DNA from: an uncultured Roseiflexaceae bacterium
Lineage (GTDB): Bacteria > Chloroflexota > Chloroflexia > Chloroflexales > Roseiflexaceae
Direction of reading: 5' to 3'
NCBI GenBank assembly: GCA_937988885.1
Contig: CALKHR010000136.1
Location: 14,062 to 78,061 of the forward strand
DNA length: 64,000 bases
The notes below the pieces were generated by a model. That model worked only from the letters and a program-made list of their open reading frames with translations, was not told the DNA's origin and did not search any database. Below are positions 51,068-59,247 of this stretch, one piece after another (positions within the stretch are counted from its first letter, which is position 1; every line of letters begins with the position of its first letter). The translations under genes were made by a program, and so were the position numbers.

Positions 51068-52402
51068 ATGCCGCTTTCTCAGGAAGATATTTTGCGGCTT
51101 GTCCGAGATGAACAGGTCGAATTTATCAATCTTCAGTTTTCCGATATTGTAGGTTTGGTGAAGAATGTCACCATCCCCGTGGCTCAACTCAACGATTGCT
51201 TAGACCACGGCGTCTGGTTCGATGGCTCGGCGATCGAGGGCTTCGCCCGCGTGGCCGAGAGCGATATGTACCTGGTGCCCGATCTCGATAGCTTCGCGGT
51301 GGTCCCGTGGGATCGCGAGGCGGGCTTCACCACGGCGCGCCTGATCTGCGACGTGTTCACGCCCGACGGTCGGCCCTTCGCTGGCGACCCGCGCAATGCC
51401 CTCAAACTGGTGCTTGCCGAGGCCGAGCGGCTTGGGTTCACCTACAACTGCGGCCCCGAACTGGAGTTCTTCCTCTTTAAGCCCGAGGCGCTGCATACCT
51501 CCACGCCGATACCGCACGATGTGGCTGGCTACTTCGACGTATCGACCGATATGGCCACCCATATTCGGCGGCATATGGTGCGGGCGCTGGCGGCTTTCGG
51601 CATCGAGGTTGAGGCGTCGCATCACGAGGTGGCGAGCGGCCAGCACGAGATCGACTTCAAGTACGGCCCGGCCCTGCGCACCGCCGATCACGCGGTCACG
51701 TTCCGCTCCACGCTCAAGGCGGTGGCGCAGCAGCACAATCTGCACGTGACGTTTATGCCCAAGCCGCTCTCGGGCGTCAACGGCAGCGGCATGCACGTGC
51801 ACCAGAGCTTGAGCGACATCAAGACGGGCAAGAATCTGTTCTACGACGCCAACGACCCGTACGGCTTATCGAAGATCGCTCGCCACTTCATCGCTGGCCT
51901 GCTGGCCCACGGCAAGGGTATGGTCGCGGTGTTGGCGCCGCTGGTGAACTCGTACAAGCGGCTGGTGCCCGGCTACGAGGCGCCCGTCTACCTGAGTTGG
52001 GGTCGCACCAATCGCTCGGCGCTTGTGCGGGTACCGCGCATTAGCGCCACGCGCTCGCAGGCCACCCGTGTGGAGTTGCGATGCCCCGATCCCTCGTGCA
52101 ACCCGTATCTCGCCTTTGCCGTGATGCTGAAAGCCGGACTCGACGGCATTCAGCGCGAATTGCCGCTGCCAGAAGCGGCGGAAGAGGACTTGTACCACGT
52201 TGATCCGCGTGCCCGTGGCTTAGAGCGCTTGCCGACCTCCTTGGGCGAAGCGCTTGAAGAGCTACAGCGCGATGAGTTGATCGCCGCCGCGTTAGGGCCG
52301 CACATCTTCGAGCGCTTCCTAGAGGCCAAAACGCAGGAATGGGACGAATACCGGATGCATGTGAGCCAATGGGAGTTACAACGGTATCTACCCATCTATT
52401 AG
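51068..52402 (+). CDS. glnA: Glutamine synthetase, type I
   Basis: ATP-dependent assimilation of ammonium into glutamine. 444 residues, the size of the alpha subtype. Signatures: NLQFSDIVGLVKNVTIP, WFDGSAIEGFARV, FDVSTDMA, the ATP-binding FMPKPLSGVNGSGMHVHQS and the glutamate loop RTNRSALVRVPR. The adenylylation sequence NLYDLPPEE of the beta subtype is not present; the region reads EEDLYHVDPRARG. ATG 51068 follows TAGGAG; the frame also allows 51023. A dehydrogenase gene follows after 10 nt. Confidence 0.96.
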   Translation: MPLSQEDILRLVRDEQVEFINLQFSDIVGLVKNVTIPVAQLNDCLDHGVWFDGSAIEGFARVAESDMYLVPDLDSFAVVPWDREAGFTTARLICDVFTPDGRPFAGDPRNALKLVLAEAERLGFTYNCGPELEFFLFKPEALHTSTPIPHDVAGYFDVSTDMATHIRRHMVRALAAFGIEVEASHHEVASGQHEIDFKYGPALRTADHAVTFRSTLKAVAQQHNLHVTFMPKPLSGVNGSGMHVHQSLSDIKTGKNLFYDANDPYGLSKIARHFIAGLLAHGKGMVAVLAPLVNSYKRLVPGYEAPVYLSWGRTNRSALVRVPRISATRSQATRVELRCPDPSCNPYLAFAVMLKAGLDGIQRELPLPEAAEEDLYHVDPRARGLERLPTSLGEALEELQRDELIAAALGPHIFERFLEAKTQEWDEYRMHVSQWELQRYLPIY

Positions 52403-52412
52403 TGAGGTATCT

Positions 52413-53285
52413 ATGCAATCAGTCGCATTACTTGGCGTTGGAATTATGGGCGCGGGGATGGCGCAGAATCTGCTGCGGGCCGGCTTCCCGCTGAGCGTAT
52501 ACAACCGCACACGGGCCAAGGCCGAACCGCTCGCAGCGCACGGTGCTCGGATCGTCGATACACCCCGCGAAGCCGCGCAGGACGCCGATGTGATCTTCTC
52601 GATGGTCGGCGACGATTCCGCCTCACGGGCGGTGTGGCTCGGCGACGACGGCGCGTTGGCGGCGGCCAAGCCCAACGCGGTGTTGATCGAGTGCAGCACG
52701 CTTTCGATCGCGTGGGTGCGCGAGTTGGCGGCGCTCGCCGCAGAGCGTGGCCTGGCGTTTCTCGATTCGCCGGTGGGTGGCAGCAAGGATGCCGCTGAGG
52801 CTGGTCAACTGCGCCTGCTTGTCGGCGGTGAGAGTGACGTGATCGAGCGGGTGCGCCCGATGTTGGAGGCGATCAGCCAAGACATCACGCACTTCGGGCC
52901 GAACGGCTCCGGCGCGCTGATGAAACTCGTCAACAATATGATGGGCGCGGTTCAGACGGCGGTGTTGGCCGAGGGTCTGTTGCTAGCCGAACGGGCTGGC
53001 CTCGACATGGAACAAGTGGTCTCGTTCATCATCAACGGCGCGCCGGGCAGCCCGATTGTGAAGGGCAAGGCTGGCCGTATGAAGGACCGCGACTACGACG
53101 AAACGCATTTCGCGCTCAAGTGGATGCACAAAGACGCTGGCTACGCCCTGCGCGCTGGCGACGAGTACCGCGTGCCGATGCCGACGCTGGCGGTGGCCCG
53201 CGAAGTGTACCGCATGGCAGGCAACTTGGGCCTCACTGAATCCGATTTCGCGGCGGTGATCGAGGCGCTGCGCAACGAACTCTAG
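52413..53285 (+). CDS. NAD(P)-dependent beta-hydroxyacid dehydrogenase (3-hydroxyisobutyrate dehydrogenase family)
   Basis: 290 residues. Rossmann domain VALLGVGIMGAGMAQNLLRAG (residues 4-24), the family hinge FLDSPVGGSKDAAEAG with substrate-binding Ser/Gly, and catalytic Lys in GALMKLVNNMMGA (about 173). The tail KWMHKDAGYALRAG is typical. The NRTRAK segment after beta-2 favours NADPH, as in GLYR/succinic-semialdehyde reductase types. Tightly linked to glnA, but the metabolic connection is not obvious. GAGGT precedes the ATG. Confidence 0.9.
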   Translation: MQSVALLGVGIMGAGMAQNLLRAGFPLSVYNRTRAKAEPLAAHGARIVDTPREAAQDADVIFSMVGDDSASRAVWLGDDGALAAAKPNAVLIECSTLSIAWVRELAALAAERGLAFLDSPVGGSKDAAEAGQLRLLVGGESDVIERVRPMLEAISQDITHFGPNGSGALMKLVNNMMGAVQTAVLAEGLLLAERAGLDMEQVVSFIINGAPGSPIVKGKAGRMKDRDYDETHFALKWMHKDAGYALRAGDEYRVPMPTLAVAREVYRMAGNLGLTESDFAAVIEALRNEL

Positions 53286-53350
53286 ATCGGCTGGTCGCCA
53301 CCCTGCGATGTGGTTGGTTACACCCACGTTTTACGCTTTCGCGATGGCAG

Positions 53351-53359
53351 TGGTATAAT
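53351..53359 (+). promoter_or_regulatory. Extended -10 promoter of the GT2-sugar transferase-gatA run
   Basis: TGG-TATAAT, 26 nt before the ATG at 53386; -35 weak. Confidence 0.55.
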
Positions 53360-53385
53360 ACGCGCCGCAGAAGAATGGGTGGAAT

Positions 53386-54285
53386 ATGCGTTCACTAGCG
53401 ATTGTTATTGTCAATTATAATACCCGCGATTTGCTGCGCGATTGCCTGCGTTCGCTCGCTACCGCCGCGCCTCGCAGCGATGTGACGACGTGGGTGGTCG
53501 ATAACTGCTCGTCGGATGGCAGCGCCGAGATGGTGCGCGCCGAGTTCCCGAACGTGCAACTGATCGTCAGCGAGCACAACGGCGGGTATGCCTACGCCAA
53601 CAACTTGGCGCTTCGCCCGTTGCTAGCGCCCGGCGCAACGCCCGACTTCGCGCTGTTGCTGAACCCCGACACGGTGGTGCCGCCCGACGCGCTCGACATC
53701 CTGCTCGATTACATGGACGAGCATCCCGACGTGGGCGCGTGCGGCCCGAAACTGCTGCTCGCGGATGGCTCCCTCGATCTGGCCTGTCGCCGTGGATTCC
53801 CCACGCCCGAGGTCGCCTTCTATCGTATGACAGGTTTATCGCGGCTGTTCCCACGGAGCCCGCGCTTCGCCCGCTACAATATGACCTACCTCGATCCCGA
53901 TGTGGAGACGGAGGTCGATTCCGTTGTGGGCGCGTGCATGCTGGTGCGCGGCTCGCTGCTGCACGAAGTCGGTCTGCTCGACGAGACGTTCTTTATGTAC
54001 GGCGAAGATCTCGATTGGGCCTACCGCATCAAGCAGTATGGCTGGAAGATTATGTACGTGCCGCGCGTCATTGTTCATCACTATAAGCGCGCTGCTAGCG
54101 GCCAACGCCCGTTCCCGTCGATACGCGCGTTCTACGATGCGATGCGGATCTTTCACCGCAAGCATTACGCCGCTACCACACCTGCCCCCCTCAACCTGCT
54201 GATCGAGGTGGGGATCGCGCTTAAGGAGGCCTGGAGTCTTGGCAGCAATCTCCTCCGTCCCGCAGCCACGCGCCGAGTCAGCTAG
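53386..54285 (+). CDS. GT2 glycosyltransferase (WbbL/rhamnosyltransferase-like)
   Basis: 299 residues, GT-A fold. IVIVNYNTRDLLRDCLRSL at the N-terminus, DNCSSDGSAEMV, LLLNPDTVVPPDAL with the metal-binding DxD-like site, GACMLVRGSLLHEVGLLDETFFMYGEDLDW as acceptor/catalytic region (ED-D motif). This pattern is common in rhamnosyltransferases of surface polysaccharides. The downstream sugar transferase begins 4 nt after its stop, so they form an envelope-glycan unit. Confidence 0.9.
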   Translation: MRSLAIVIVNYNTRDLLRDCLRSLATAAPRSDVTTWVVDNCSSDGSAEMVRAEFPNVQLIVSEHNGGYAYANNLALRPLLAPGATPDFALLLNPDTVVPPDALDILLDYMDEHPDVGACGPKLLLADGSLDLACRRGFPTPEVAFYRMTGLSRLFPRSPRFARYNMTYLDPDVETEVDSVVGACMLVRGSLLHEVGLLDETFFMYGEDLDWAYRIKQYGWKIMYVPRVIVHHYKRAASGQRPFPSIRAFYDAMRIFHRKHYAATTPAPLNLLIEVGIALKEAWSLGSNLLRPAATRRVS

Positions 54286-54289
54286 AGCT

Positions 54290-55720
54290 ATGCGCTCGCG
54301 CTCTTGGGTGCTGCGTCTGCTGTTGACGCTTATTTTGATGTTCCTCGATGTCTTGGCGTTCAACTTGGCATTCGTGGGCGTCTACATATGGCGGTTGCGT
54401 GCTGGCGATCTGAGCGAGTTCACGATCTCGCCAGATATTCCTTTCTGGCTGTATATCGGCCTGTTCAACCTGGCGTTCCTTACGACGTTCTTCCTGAGCG
54501 GGATGTACATCATCAAGCGCGGCACCTCGCGTGTTGATGAGGCGTTCAAGGTGGCTGTGGTTGTCTCGCTCAGCACCTTCGGCGCGTTCTTGCTCACCAC
54601 CGCGCTGCCGCAGATCCGCCGCGATATCATCCCGCTGCCCTGGAGCCCGCAGATCCTGCTGTTCGGCTGGGTGATCACCATGCTGGCCGTGATGCTGGTG
54701 CGGCTCTTGTATCGTACAGTGCTGTACACCCTGCGTCGCCGTGGCATCGACGTGCGGCGCGTGGTGCTGGTCGGCGCCCGTGAGCCGGGCCAAGTCGTTT
54801 ACCAAAGCATCCAACGTCTGCCGAAACTCGGCTACCATGTCGTGGGCTTTTTATCGAACAGCGCGCCAGTCGGCAGCGAAGTGATGGGTGTGCCCGTGCT
54901 CGGCAAGATCGACTCGCTCGGGCGCGTGATCCGCGTCACGCAGGCCGACGAGGTGATCATCGCCTTGTCGGGGCGCTCCTCATCCGAGATCCTGGATATC
55001 GTCAGCCTCGCCGAGGACGAATCGGTCGATATCAAGCTCTACCCCGATTCGTTCCAGTTGATCACCAACAACGAGATCTCGGTGGGCGATATCAGCGGTC
55101 TGCCGTTGATCCACGTGAAGAACGTGGCGCTCGACAATCCGCTCAACCGTGCGTTGAAGCGAGCGCTCGATCTGATCGTCGCGATCTTCGTGATGATCTT
55201 CTTCTCGCCGATCATGCTGCTGATCGCACTGCTGATCAAGCTCGACTCGCCCGGCCCGGTCTTCTTCGTGCAGGAGCGTGTGGGGTTAGACGGCAAGCCG
55301 TTCCCCTGCCTCAAGTTCCGTGGCATGCGCGTTGATGCGGCGCAGATGGGCAACTGGACCACCAAGGACGACCCGCGCATCACACACATCGGCTCGTTCC
55401 TGCGGCGCTACTCGCTCGACGAGTTGCCACAGTTTATGAACGTGCTGCGCGGCGAGATGAGTGTGGTCGGCCCGCGCCCCGAGCAACCCGTGTGGGTGGA
55501 GCGCTTCAGCCAGAGCATCCCCCGCTACGTGCGTCGCCACAAGCAGAAGGCCGGAATCACGGGTTGGGCGCAGGTCAACGGCCTGCGGGGCGATACCAGC
55601 ATCGAAGAACGCACCCGTTATGATTTATACTATATCGAGAATTGGTCGTTGTGGTTTGATATACGGATTATCATTAAGACAGTCGTCGGTGTGATAACTG
55701 GTGACGTGAACGGATATTAA
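54290..55720 (+). CDS. Polyprenyl-phosphate sugar-1-phosphate transferase (WcaJ/CpsE-type)
   Basis: Begins exopolysaccharide repeat synthesis by loading a sugar-1-phosphate onto a lipid carrier. 476 residues: four N-terminal membrane helices (about 5-130), a CoA-binding-like Rossmann domain (VVLVGAREPGQVVYQSI, about 150), one further helix and the C-terminal bacterial sugar-transferase domain (KRALDLIVAIF, SPGPVFFVQERVG, LKFRGMRVDA, RRYSLDELPQFMNVLRGEMSVVGPRP). I chose the ATG at 54290, just after the upstream stop; an earlier frame start would overlap that gene by 47 nt. Ends 3 nt before gatA. Confidence 0.93.
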   Translation: MRSRSWVLRLLLTLILMFLDVLAFNLAFVGVYIWRLRAGDLSEFTISPDIPFWLYIGLFNLAFLTTFFLSGMYIIKRGTSRVDEAFKVAVVVSLSTFGAFLLTTALPQIRRDIIPLPWSPQILLFGWVITMLAVMLVRLLYRTVLYTLRRRGIDVRRVVLVGAREPGQVVYQSIQRLPKLGYHVVGFLSNSAPVGSEVMGVPVLGKIDSLGRVIRVTQADEVIIALSGRSSSEILDIVSLAEDESVDIKLYPDSFQLITNNEISVGDISGLPLIHVKNVALDNPLNRALKRALDLIVAIFVMIFFSPIMLLIALLIKLDSPGPVFFVQERVGLDGKPFPCLKFRGMRVDAAQMGNWTTKDDPRITHIGSFLRRYSLDELPQFMNVLRGEMSVVGPRPEQPVWVERFSQSIPRYVRRHKQKAGITGWAQVNGLRGDTSIEERTRYDLYYIENWSLWFDIRIIIKTVVGVITGDVNGY

Positions 55721-55723
55721 CGC

Positions 55724-57175
55724 ATGACAGCTTTGTACGAACTTACGATTGCTGAGGCCCGTGCGCTGCTCGATCGGCGCGAGATTAGCGCGGTCGAACT
55801 GACCCAAGCCCACTTGGATCGCATCGCCGCCGTTGAGCCGAAGGTGAACTCGTTCCTGTCGCTCGATGGCGATGCCGCGCTTGCGCAAGCCAAGGCTGCC
55901 GATGAAGGCCCAGCAACCGGCTCGCCGCTGCAGGGCATCCCGCTCGCGATCAAGGATGTGATCTCGACCAAAGGCGTGACGACTACCTGCGCCTCGAAGA
56001 TGCTCGAAAACTACAAGCCGCCCTACAACGCCACAGTGATGGAGCGGTTAGAGCAGGCTGGCGCGGTGATGCTCGGCAAGACGAACTGCGACGAGTTTGC
56101 GATGGGCTCCTCGACGGAGAACAGCGCTTACGCCGTGACCCGCAACCCGTGGGACACGTCGCGCGTGCCCGGCGGCTCCAGCGGCGGCTCGGCATCGGCG
56201 GTGGCGGCCTGTGAGGCGCTCGGCTCGCTCGGCACCGATACGGGCGGCTCGATCCGCCAACCCGCCGCGCTGTGCGGCATTACGGGCCTGAAGCCAACCT
56301 ACGGGCGCGTCTCGCGCTTCGGCTTGGTGGCGTTCGCCTCCTCGCTCGACCAGATCGGCCCGATGGCCCGCAGCGCCCGCGACTGCGCCCTGATGCTGAG
56401 CGTGTTGGCCGGACACGACCCGCAGGATGCCACCTCGGCCCCGCAGCCCGTGCCCGATTACGCGGCGGCCCTGAACGGCGATGTGCGCGGCTTGCGGATC
56501 GGCGTGCCGAGCGAGTACTTCATCGAGGGCTTGAACCCGGGTGTTGAGGCGCCCGTGCGGGCCGCGATCGAAGCGCTGCGTCAGGCTGGTGCCGAGGTTG
56601 TCGAGATCTCGCTGCCGCACACCAAGTACGCGTTGCCAGTCTATTACATCATTGCCCCGGCGGAGGCCAGCGCCAACTTGGCCCGCTACGACGGCGTGCG
56701 CTACGGTTTGCACGCTGGCAATCAGGGCTACTGGGAGGACCTTGAGCAGACCCGTGGCCAGGGCTTCGGCCCCGAAGTGCGCCGCCGCATCATGCTCGGC
56801 ACCTACGCGCTCTCGGCGGGCTACTACGATGCCTACTACCGCCGCGCTCAGCAGGTGCGCACGCTCATCCGCCGCGACTTTATGCAGGCCTTCGAGAAGG
56901 TCGATGTGATCGCCGCGCCGACCGCGCCCAGCGTCGCCTTCCGCATCGGCGAGCACAGCGACGACCCGTTGGCGATGTACTTGGAGGATGTGTTCACGCT
57001 GCCGACCAGCTTGGCGGGCTTGCCGGGCTTGGTGGTGCCGTGCGGCTTCAGCGAGCAGATGCCCGTGGGCCTGCAACTGATCGGTCGTCCGTTCGACGAG
57101 GCCACGCTGCTGCGCACGGGCGATGCCTACCAGCAGATCACCGATTGGCACACGCGCCTCGCGCCGCTGAGCTAG
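55724..57175 (+). CDS. gatA: Aspartyl/glutamyl-tRNA amidotransferase subunit A
   Basis: Releases ammonia from glutamine for conversion of Glu-tRNA(Gln) or Asp-tRNA(Asn). 483 residues with the complete amidase triad: Lys77 (LAIKDVIS), cis-Ser152 (GGSSGGSASAV) and nucleophile Ser176 (TDTGGSIRQPAALCG). Full length, and QIGPMARSARDCA fits GatA rather than generic amidases. gatB and gatC are not nearby. It follows a glycan gene with only 3 nt between, an odd operon partner. Confidence 0.95.
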   Translation: MTALYELTIAEARALLDRREISAVELTQAHLDRIAAVEPKVNSFLSLDGDAALAQAKAADEGPATGSPLQGIPLAIKDVISTKGVTTTCASKMLENYKPPYNATVMERLEQAGAVMLGKTNCDEFAMGSSTENSAYAVTRNPWDTSRVPGGSSGGSASAVAACEALGSLGTDTGGSIRQPAALCGITGLKPTYGRVSRFGLVAFASSLDQIGPMARSARDCALMLSVLAGHDPQDATSAPQPVPDYAAALNGDVRGLRIGVPSEYFIEGLNPGVEAPVRAAIEALRQAGAEVVEISLPHTKYALPVYYIIAPAEASANLARYDGVRYGLHAGNQGYWEDLEQTRGQGFGPEVRRRIMLGTYALSAGYYDAYYRRAQQVRTLIRRDFMQAFEKVDVIAAPTAPSVAFRIGEHSDDPLAMYLEDVFTLPTSLAGLPGLVVPCGFSEQMPVGLQLIGRPFDEATLLRTGDAYQQITDWHTRLAPLS

Positions 57176-57319
57176 CGACGAACGGCTGCGGCTCCAGCAA
57201 GCGCGCGCGTTTTGGCGCGTCAGCGCCACCCTGCCCGAGCGCGCGCACGTTGTGCACGACGTTGTTTGCCCGCAGCGACGGGCGTGCACGTTGCCGACTC
57301 GTTCCCTCTTCCCAAACAA
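57176..57319 (-). repeat. Terminator-linked intergenic repeat, copy C
   Basis: Minus strand from 57319: TTGTTTGGGAAGAGGGAAC, then CGCCCGTCGC at 57284-57275. Downstream blocks GTCGTG...CAACGT and AAAACGCGCG are shared with copy D at 58072. C and D are in opposite orientation on either side of the esterase gene. Confidence 0.6.
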
Positions 57320-57324
57320 AAAAC

Positions 57325-57349
57325 AGGCCGTCCCAATGCGGGGCGGCCT
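57325..57349. terminator. Bidirectional terminator between gatA and the esterase gene
   Basis: 10-bp stem with one wobble (57325-57334 with 57340-57349), 5-nt loop; T-rich on the minus strand (opposite the A run at 57318-57323), 20 nt after the esterase stop. Confidence 0.8.
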
Positions 57350-57369
57350 ATTTGTATGTCTCTGGCGTG

Positions 57370-58029
57370 CTAGCCGAGTTGCTTGTGCAGCCAGTTCGCC
57401 ACGTCGGTGAGGCTTTGGGCGCTGACCTCGTGCGCCATCGGGTACTCGTGGTAGGTCAAATCGACGGGCAGGGTCTGCAACACATCGCGGATCTCGCGCC
57501 CGTTCGAGATGGGCAGCGTCTGGTCGCGGGTGCCGTGAACGACCAGGATCGGCTTGTTGGTGAGCCGCTCGGGTTCGACGATCTGCGCCCGCAATTCAGC
57601 GGGCATGCGACCGCTCATCAGCACCGCGCCCGCCACGAGCTCGGGATGCGTGAGCGTGACCCAGGCCGACATCATCGCGCCCTGGCTGAAGCCCGCCAAG
57701 TACACGCGCTTCGGGTCGGCCCCGTAGGCGTCCACCGCCTCGCCGATAAACTGCACCAGCAATTCGAGGCTGTGCATGGCCTGCTGCTGATTGATATCGA
57801 TGCGATTAGCCTGCCATTCGATCTCGAACCAGGCGAAGCCGCCCCAGCCATACGGGTTGGGCGCGCGCACGCTGACGAACGTGAAGCGCGGATCGAGATA
57901 AGGCACGAGGCCGAACAGGTCTTGCTCGTTGCTGCCGATGCCGTGCAACAGTATGAGCAGCGGCGGCGCTTCGGCGCTGGTTTCTGCCTTCTGGACGAGG
58001 TGGGTGAGTGCGAGCCGTGTCTCTGACAT
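57370..58029 (-). CDS. Phospholipase/carboxylesterase-family alpha/beta hydrolase
   Basis: 219 residues. Nucleophile elbow GFSQGAMMS (Ser about 115), acid in HGTRDQTLPI (Asp about 167), base in PMAHEVSAQ (His about 200), and an oxyanion segment LLHGIGSNEQDLFGL. This is the YpfH/acyl-protein-thioesterase-like family of cytoplasmic esterases. Monocistronic. It is flanked by inverted copies of an intergenic repeat (57176-57319 and 58072-58215). Natural substrate unknown. Confidence 0.9.
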   Translation of the reverse strand: MSETRLALTHLVQKAETSAEAPPLLILLHGIGSNEQDLFGLVPYLDPRFTFVSVRAPNPYGWGGFAWFEIEWQANRIDINQQQAMHSLELLVQFIGEAVDAYGADPKRVYLAGFSQGAMMSAWVTLTHPELVAGAVLMSGRMPAELRAQIVEPERLTNKPILVVHGTRDQTLPISNGREIRDVLQTLPVDLTYHEYPMAHEVSAQSLTDVANWLHKQLG

Positions 58030-58071
58030 CAGGTCTACCTTTCAATCGGCGCTGTGGCTTTTCAAGCCTGT

Positions 58072-58215
58072 TTGTTTTGGAAAAAAGGAGCTGTCGCCGC
58101 GTGAACGCCCGTCGCTACGTGATAGCGCCGGTCGTGTTCAACGTTGCGCGCTCGGATTGGATGGGAGCGCAAAACGCGCGCCGCCTCTGGCGCGGCTCGC
58201 TGTTGCGTCGATGCT
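58072..58215 (+). repeat. Terminator-linked intergenic repeat, copy D
   Basis: TTGTTTTGGAAAAAAGG at 58072, CGCCCGTCGC at 58106-58115, then CGGTCGTG...CAACGTTGCGCGCTCGG and AAAACGCGCG blocks shared with copy C. Preceded by a small hairpin (GGCTT/AAGCC) and T-rich sequence, as in the other copies. Confidence 0.6.
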
Positions 58216-58273
58216 CTCGGGTTTGGCGTCGCTTCCGAATCGCTCGATATGATAGCACATCAGCGCGATTGCT

Positions 58274-59227
58274 TCACTTGATGATTTTGAAGTAAATCAC
58301 CCCGCTGCGCCCGCTCTCTGTCCCACGAAATTCGATGCTGTACAGCCCCAACGGGATATCGACCGGGAAGGTGCCGCTGATCTCCACCACGCCGCTCGCG
58401 TTGGCGCGCTGCGTGCCGCTCAGGAACAGCGCGGGCAACTCGACGCCCTGCGGCGGCTTGACTGTGTAATTGACGCGCTCGTTGGCTTTGAAGCCTGTTG
58501 CGCGGGCTTTGGCGGTGGTGCCGCCCTTGAAGCAGTTCGGCGTGGCGGTGGCATTCACTGAGGGCGGGATGCCAGCGCACGGGTCGTTGGCGGCTTCGGC
58601 TCCTAAGCGGCCCAACAGTACTTGGTAGGCGCGCGGATTGTTGGGGTGGTACTCGAAGCGCGCCCGCTCAAACCACTGCGTCAACACGCGATCCCCAGAA
58701 CTGTTGGTCTCCAACTGCGGTTCGGTGAGCGGCAACCCGAACAGAGCTAGCGATTCGGCGGCGCTCGTGCCCTCCTTGCCATCGAACTCTAGGCCGTGGC
58801 TGCGCCAGTAGCTCAGGAACGGCTCGCAGAGCGTGCGGCCCGTGGCGTTAAAGAACTCGCAGCCGTTTTTGGGCTGGCTCTTGGCGAGGTTCTGCCAATT
58901 GCGGCCCGCGCTGCGCAGGCGCTCGTCGCCCAAGCGGCCCAGCAGCACGTCGTAGGGGCGCTCGTTTTCGGGGTGCAGCTCGAAGCGGTTGCGCTCGAAG
59001 GTCTGCGCTAGGAACGTCTCGCCGCCGACCTGCTCGGTGCGGGCGGGGCCGAGCGGCAGGCCGAACACCGCCAACCCGCCGTTCTGGCGCCAGAACTCCG
59101 CGAAACGGCCTTCGATGCAGTTGGGTACTTCCTTGAAACAGATGCGTTCGGTCTGTGGCTGTGCGTGAGCCACTCCAGAGAGACATAGTGCGAGCAGGGC
59201 TCCAAGCAGAATCAGTCGCTGTTGCAT
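58274..59227 (-). CDS. Secreted protein with FGLPL repeats and C-terminal Ig-like module
   Basis: 317 residues. The ATG at 59227 has AAGGGA 6 nt upstream; an ATG at 59248 is less likely. Signal peptide LILLGALLALCLSGVAHAQ. Two repeats of about 85 residues, each with an FWRxxGGLxxFGLPL or related start and a TFERNRFELHP/WFERARFEYHP then VLLGRLG end (about 40-125 and 130-215). The C-terminal module (about 240-317, GFKANERVNYTVKPP) resembles that of the protein at 3163-3861. I associate this repeat with Chloroflexota secreted proteins. Function unknown. Confidence 0.75.
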   Translation of the reverse strand: MQQRLILLGALLALCLSGVAHAQPQTERICFKEVPNCIEGRFAEFWRQNGGLAVFGLPLGPARTEQVGGETFLAQTFERNRFELHPENERPYDVLLGRLGDERLRSAGRNWQNLAKSQPKNGCEFFNATGRTLCEPFLSYWRSHGLEFDGKEGTSAAESLALFGLPLTEPQLETNSSGDRVLTQWFERARFEYHPNNPRAYQVLLGRLGAEAANDPCAGIPPSVNATATPNCFKGGTTAKARATGFKANERVNYTVKPPQGVELPALFLSGTQRANASGVVEISGTFPVDIPLGLYSIEFRGTESGRSGVIYFKIIK

Positions 59228-59247
59228 AGCTTCCCTTTTGCCAAACA

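Noticed and set aside
56048..57319. 423-codon minus-strand open frame opposite gatA
   Set aside because: Antisense shadow; gatA has a complete catalytic triad and fits the strand and neighbours.
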